Source: Odontocerum albicorne
Lineage: Eukaryota > Arthropoda > Insecta > Trichoptera > Odontoceridae
DNA: 64,000 bases
Direction: 5' to 3'
NCBI GenBank assembly: GCA_949825065.1
Contig: OX463856.1
Span: 844,702-908,701 of the forward strand
Shown: one piece after another, positions 61,740-64,000 of the stretch
Numbering within the stretch: position 1 is the first letter of the stretch
Layout: every line of letters begins with the position of its first letter
Position numbers and translations under genes: made by a program
The notes under the pieces: generated by a model
What the model saw: the letters and a program-made list of their open reading frames with translations, nothing else
Databases searched by the model: none
Told to the model about the DNA's origin: nothing

Positions 61740-62315
61740 AAATGCTTGATATCTTGATAAAATGGAAGAAAAATCGAATCATATAAAAAAAGAAGAGAAA
61801 TTCCGAAAACAGGAATTTTTCGTTAAAAACAAAAGTGCCCACCAATAACAGTAAGAATCAATTGCTGTCGGAAACGTGAACACTTTCCTGATGCTGTGAG
61901 GATCTGATTATGTTTTCCGGACAGGGCTCGGGCGGGGGATTTGCGAGATTGGAGGGATTGGATGGGTTGGCCTGATGGATGGGTGCGAATCCATTTCTAT
62001 GTCATAAAACGCTCCTCACCGAGTGGTCGCCATTAAATATTTCTGCTCTTTCTCTTTCAACTTGCTTCTCTTTCCAATTTCTCTTACTCCTTCTTCCTCT
62101 TCCTCCCTGTGTGGTCCCATGCCGATTCAACAATCTCATTTTTCATTACAGAATATCATTTCCTCGTGTGAAATTGTTTTAAGTTTTTCTCTAAATGACA
62201 AAGTATTTTTGTAATAGAATAGCTGAAATGTACTCAAAATCTATTATTTACTCAAAAACTTTATATAATTTGTAAACTATAAAAAATATATTTTTAAGAA
62301 TATTTATCATATTAA
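61740..62315. other. Spacer
   Basis: It includes a G-rich patch at 61,925-61,980 (GGCTCGGGCGGGGGATTTGC) and a C/T-rich stretch at 62,040-62,110. No gene or repeat was recognised. Confidence 0.3.
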
Positions 62316-62319
62316 TTCA

Positions 62320-62397
62320 TACCATCGCCAGGGGGAATTGAACTCAGAACTCTCAAGTTGGAAGACAGGTCTCTTAACAACTAGGCAACGGAAGGTA
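62320..62397 (-). mobile_element. SINE-1 head fragment
   Basis: Minus strand: CTTCCGTTGCCTAGTTGTTA, then AGAGACCTGTCTTCCAACTT, then GAGAGTTCTGAGTTCAATTC. It is located directly upstream of the LINE-J copy. Confidence 0.6.
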
Positions 62398-62409
62398 TTG
62401 ATATTATAC

Positions 62410-63110
62410 TATACAGGGAGTGGCACTAAACAGAGTTTCTGAATTCAAGGATTTGGGCGTAACCTTCGATGTCGGACTCACGTTCGTTAACCATGTCTCA
62501 CGTTTGATATCGGACTGTTACAAACTACTCGGTTTTGTAATGAGAATATCAAGAGAATTTAACAGCACCGATATCCTCCGAAACTGATACAATTATCTAA
62601 TAAGAACCATATTAGAATATGCATCTACGGTTTGGGTTCCTCATCAGCTCAAATATAAAAACAATATAGAACAAATACAACAAAAAATCCTCAGATATCT
62701 ATGGTACAGAACAAAGGGCGATTACCCAAAATATGCTCACCATGCCGAACTTCTCACGGTGTGTAACTATAGAAGCCTTGAAACAAGAAGGCAAGAATCC
62801 ATTGCGATATTCCTAATAAAGGTTTTCCAAGGTTCATTTAACTGTCTCGCGATTCTAGAAGCACTAAGTTTATATGTACCCAATAAATATAGCCGTGCAA
62901 GGAATCACCCTCTGTTCTACATACCAACTTATAGGACGAATATCATGGCCAAACACTCAGTCACGCGTGGTATAGAGATATTGAACCAACTGAATGACAC
63001 GGTTGATATATTCTCGGTACCGTCTAGCAGTATGAGAAGAATCCTGGCTGATATTATACCTAACGAATAAGCTAACGCTAGAAGCAGACCCTCTTTGTGT
63101 TACAGGAAAA
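62410..63110 (+). pseudogene. LINE-J (Jockey-like) C-terminal end, longest copy
   Basis: VALNRVSEFKDLGVTFDVGL, TFVNHVSRLISDCYKLLGFV, MRISREFNSTDILRN, one stop (TGA at about 62,585), YNYLIRTILEYASTVWVPHQ, IEQIQQKILRYLWYRTKGDY, NYRSLETRRQESIAIFLIKV and RTNIMAKHSVTRGIEILNQL, ending RRILADIIPNE and stop at 63,070. The FKDLGV-FD, LEYAS-VW and Q-K-LRYL blocks are the region after the RT palm in Jockey/CR1-type elements. Only one stop in about 215 codons: the youngest-looking LINE remnant here. The RT core itself is not present. Confidence 0.85.
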
Positions 63111-63725
63111 AAAAATTGTATAGTTATCCCATGGTCTGCTATAACCAATCTAGTTAAGAAAAACAAATGAAAATGTTTAAAAGTACGAATATGGAGGATA
63201 TGGAGGAGGCAAAACAGGTCCCTCCTCTTTTTTAAATTAAGAAAATCAAAATTGAACGCACATCTAGTTAGTTTTAACATATATCTGTTGTTTACTTATT
63301 CCAGTGAAAATCGCTCTTTGACAAGGCCTGACATTTGTATGGCACGGCAGCAGCTATCAGTGAATGGCACGGCAGCAGCTATCAGTGAATCAAGATGTAA
63401 AGGATATAGAACATTCAAAGGGTTAAATTAAGATTGTCTTAAGAAAAAAATACGTTCTATAAATTGAAAATCGAGAGCATTCGGAGTTCCTCCTCCTTCA
63501 TCCGAGCTTGAAACCGGTACCAATGTTTAATTAATAAATGAAGGCATAGTAAATGTACAGAAGGAAGTTTTATTTAACAATAATAGAATAATAATTACAA
63601 TAAAATGAATATTCATATAACGCCTTTTCAAGAAAAGTCTCATCAGATATTCAAACCCACTAATATAAACAGATTAAATATATTACAAAAAAAAATTAGG
63701 TGAGTGTGGTGGCTGTGGCTATTTT
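63111..63725. other. Spacer with a 25-bp duplication
   Basis: GGCACGGCAGCAGCTATCAG-TGAAT occurs twice at 63,340-63,389. No gene was recognised. Confidence 0.4.
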
Positions 63726-63727
63726 CA

Positions 63728-63900
63728 TTTTATTTATTTTACACATGACAAGGAATATACATAATTTGCGAAAAAACAGCAGGTAATTTAATTTGGACAC
63801 ACAATTTTAATGGATCTGGGTTTGTTGCCTTTCATTTGTCGTGTCCCCAGTAAACTAGGATTTTGCCTGTATCTCACTGAGGACACATCGCCTGTTGAGA
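63728..63900 (-). repeat. Interspersed repeat G1
   Basis: Minus-strand copy: GTATCTCACTGAGGACACA complement, then SVRYRQNPSLLGTRQMKGNK, PRSIKI, and the A/T tail ending near an ATTTTATTTATTTTACACAT string on the plus strand. Most similar to the copy at position 1. Confidence 0.6.
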
Positions 63901-64000
63901 ATCATAGTGGCGAAACTACAAAATTTTTAATTTTCGAGTTAAGACTTCCAAATGGCACTAAAATTACTCCTTTTTTACGTGCGTAAGTGGCGAAAGTATA

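Overview
This is a eukaryotic, A+T-rich (about two thirds by eye), repeat-dense and apparently host-gene-free stretch, most like intergenic DNA of an arthropod, probably an insect. Everything recognisable as coding is the wreck of a selfish element: non-LTR (LINE) C-termini and reverse transcriptase (RT) pieces, Penelope-like elements (PLEs), a mariner, a piggyBac-type non-autonomous element and a probable LTR. No host gene, intact tRNA or rRNA gene, CRISPR array or operon was seen. The species cannot be fixed from this window.

LINE family names here are local labels: LINE-A (commonest; ends in an AYPDR-like peptide), LINE-B (QWYPRG), LINE-C (LGHVLRG), LINE-D (RWYGHV), LINE-E (ISWRNHIT), LINE-Z (C2H2 zinc-finger C-terminus), LINE-J (Jockey-like), LINE-L (L2/CR1-like). 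Three tRNA-type SINE families are called SINE-1, -2 and -3.

Layout. 1-12.8 kb: small minisatellites, SINEs, LINE tails and two short PLE insertions. 12.88-17.08 kb: a 4.2-kb palindromic PLE insertion, two head-to-head RT + GIY-YIG copies bounded by a target-site duplication (TSD). 18.5-27.9 kb: satellite zone with a 28-bp array, two 50-bp arrays separated by a duplicated SINE-bearing spacer, and an inverted 17-bp minisatellite. 28-38.5 kb: LINE and SINE wrecks, a PLE 3' end, a probable LTR, and 23-, 42- and 35-bp minisatellites. 38.7-41.2 kb: four terminally bounded insertions in a row (GGCGCC-ended element, PLE foldback, mariner foldback, piggyBac-type element). 41.4-64 kb: mostly LINE 3' ends with further SINEs and minisatellites.

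Three observations go beyond a repeat catalogue. (1) The words TACGAGTA and TACTCGTA occur 23 times. Where an uninterrupted relative exists, each is a precise 6-bp insertion (four bases plus a duplicated TA), the form of an excision scar of a Minos-like Tc1/mariner transposon. (2) PLE insertions of very different size share one architecture, a 42-bp tail plus inverted arms, and several carry 13-16-bp TSDs. (3) The 3' tail of SINE-1 matches the 3' end of LINE-L, suggesting a SINE/LINE partnership.
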